From NCBI GenBank assembly GCA_000226015.1, contig JH153653.1:76026-106542 (forward strand): a stretch of DNA of 30,517 bases. The letters are read 5' to 3'. Each line of letters starts with the position of its first letter. The stretch's first letter is position 1. The notes below the pieces were generated by a model. That model was not told the DNA's origin. It made no database searches and was given only the letters and a program-made list of their open reading frames with translations. A program made the translations under genes and the position numbers. Positions 30,010-30,517 of this stretch are shown one piece after another. The DNA comes from Mnemiopsis leidyi (Eukaryota > Ctenophora > Tentaculata > Lobata > Bolinopsidae).

Positions 30010-30517
30010 CATTATCTGATCTGTTTCATTGTCCCTGTCTTAGTGTCATTTGCTAAGCCAGCATATTAGCCCTGTGGTTCGGTTTTGCGTCGCGCGACCG
30101 TCCTAATTTCGCGCTAAGCTTAAGCTCGCACAGGGATATACGTGTTTAGCAATAGTAAATAATGTCCTGTTCCAGTGTTCTTTTTTGTGACCCGTCCCAG
30201 TTTTCCCGCCCCAGCGTTTATGTCTTTGAATGTCCCTGTCACAGTGTCCCTGTCCTTGTAGGTTGATAACCTACTGTCGCGGCCATCACGCGCTGTCACG
30301 CATTTCTGGCCCGGCGAAGAAATTCTAGACGCGCATCGCCCGTTGACCCTGTCCAAGTGTCACTGTACCTAATGTCTCTGTCAACGTGTTCCTGTCTAAG
30401 CTAATTATTTCCGTCCAAGTGTTCCTTGTCGAGATGTTACCCGACCCGCGCGCGGCTCGCAGTTTTCTGCTCTAACGTTTCGTTAGACGGATATCATCTC
30501 GTCAAAGTGTTCCTATC
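30010..30517 (+). repeat. TGTCCCTGTC-type degenerate tandem repeat with inserted modules A and B
   Basis: A loose 16-18-bp repeat of TGTCCCTGTC/CAGTGTTCC words fills this stretch to the window edge. It is interrupted by a module A copy at 30257-30346, nearly identical to 29637-29726, and a module B copy at 30428-30505. Both modules are flanked by the same GTCC/GTGT words, as if inserted into or carried by the array. No gene is seen. Confidence 0.75.

Noticed and set aside
29412-30019. Two ORFs of 98 codons
   Set aside because: They run through the modular CpG-rich repeats and change content with each repeat copy; no protein family is suggested.

Overview
This window looks like nuclear DNA of an invertebrate animal. 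It is AT-rich, and its genes are cut into many short exons by GT-AG introns of roughly 0.1-1.8 kb. The gene families (C2H2 zinc-finger protein, papain-type cathepsin L, tetraspanin) are metazoan. The species cannot be named from sequence alone. Four start codons that can be placed with some confidence lie 5-12 nt downstream of a good 3' splice site (a fifth, weaker one lies 1 nt downstream). This fits either spliced-leader trans-splicing (known in hydrozoans, ctenophores, some sponges, flatworms and tunicates) or very short leader exons.

Layout. About 0.4-7.1 kb (+): thirteen exons of a C2H2 zinc-finger gene entering from the left, with an acidic N-terminal region followed by eight fingers. 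Exons at 13.6-14.5 kb (+) continue in phase and are probably its C-terminus. 8.2-10.4 kb (-): a complete eight-exon cathepsin L-like gene of 327 aa, apparently nested antisense in the 6.4-kb intron between the two zinc-finger blocks. 15.2-16.2 kb (+): a three-exon gene for a 75-aa basic protein whose N-terminus resembles the histone H3 tail. 18.0-19.1 kb (+): a second tiny basic-protein gene, possibly RBIS-like. 20.2-25.7 kb (-): a complete nine-exon tetraspanin of 261 aa, with an alternative last exon at 18.3 kb that would end the protein in a CD63-like Tyr-based sorting signal. 26.1-27.8 kb: a tRNA-derived SINE-like element and a decayed gag-like ORF bracketed by short inverted repeats. 28.5-30.5 kb: an ORF of unknown nature and CpG-rich modular repeats that also occur at 17.1-17.8 kb.

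Two themes stand out. First, tandem repeats in the zinc-finger gene repeatedly span or abut exon-intron junctions: a 40-bp repeat with an acceptor, a 48-bp repeat with a donor, 52-bp and 43-bp repeats with acceptors, and a 12-bp repeat giving 25 perfect TACTAAC branch-point sites. Second, CACGTG E-boxes are very dense (25 hand-counted between 7.4 and 15.3 kb) on both sides of the cathepsin gene but absent from its body. Together with a lysosomal protease and a tetraspanin that can carry a lysosomal-type tail, this suggests, as inference only, a link to MiT/TFE-type lysosomal regulation.
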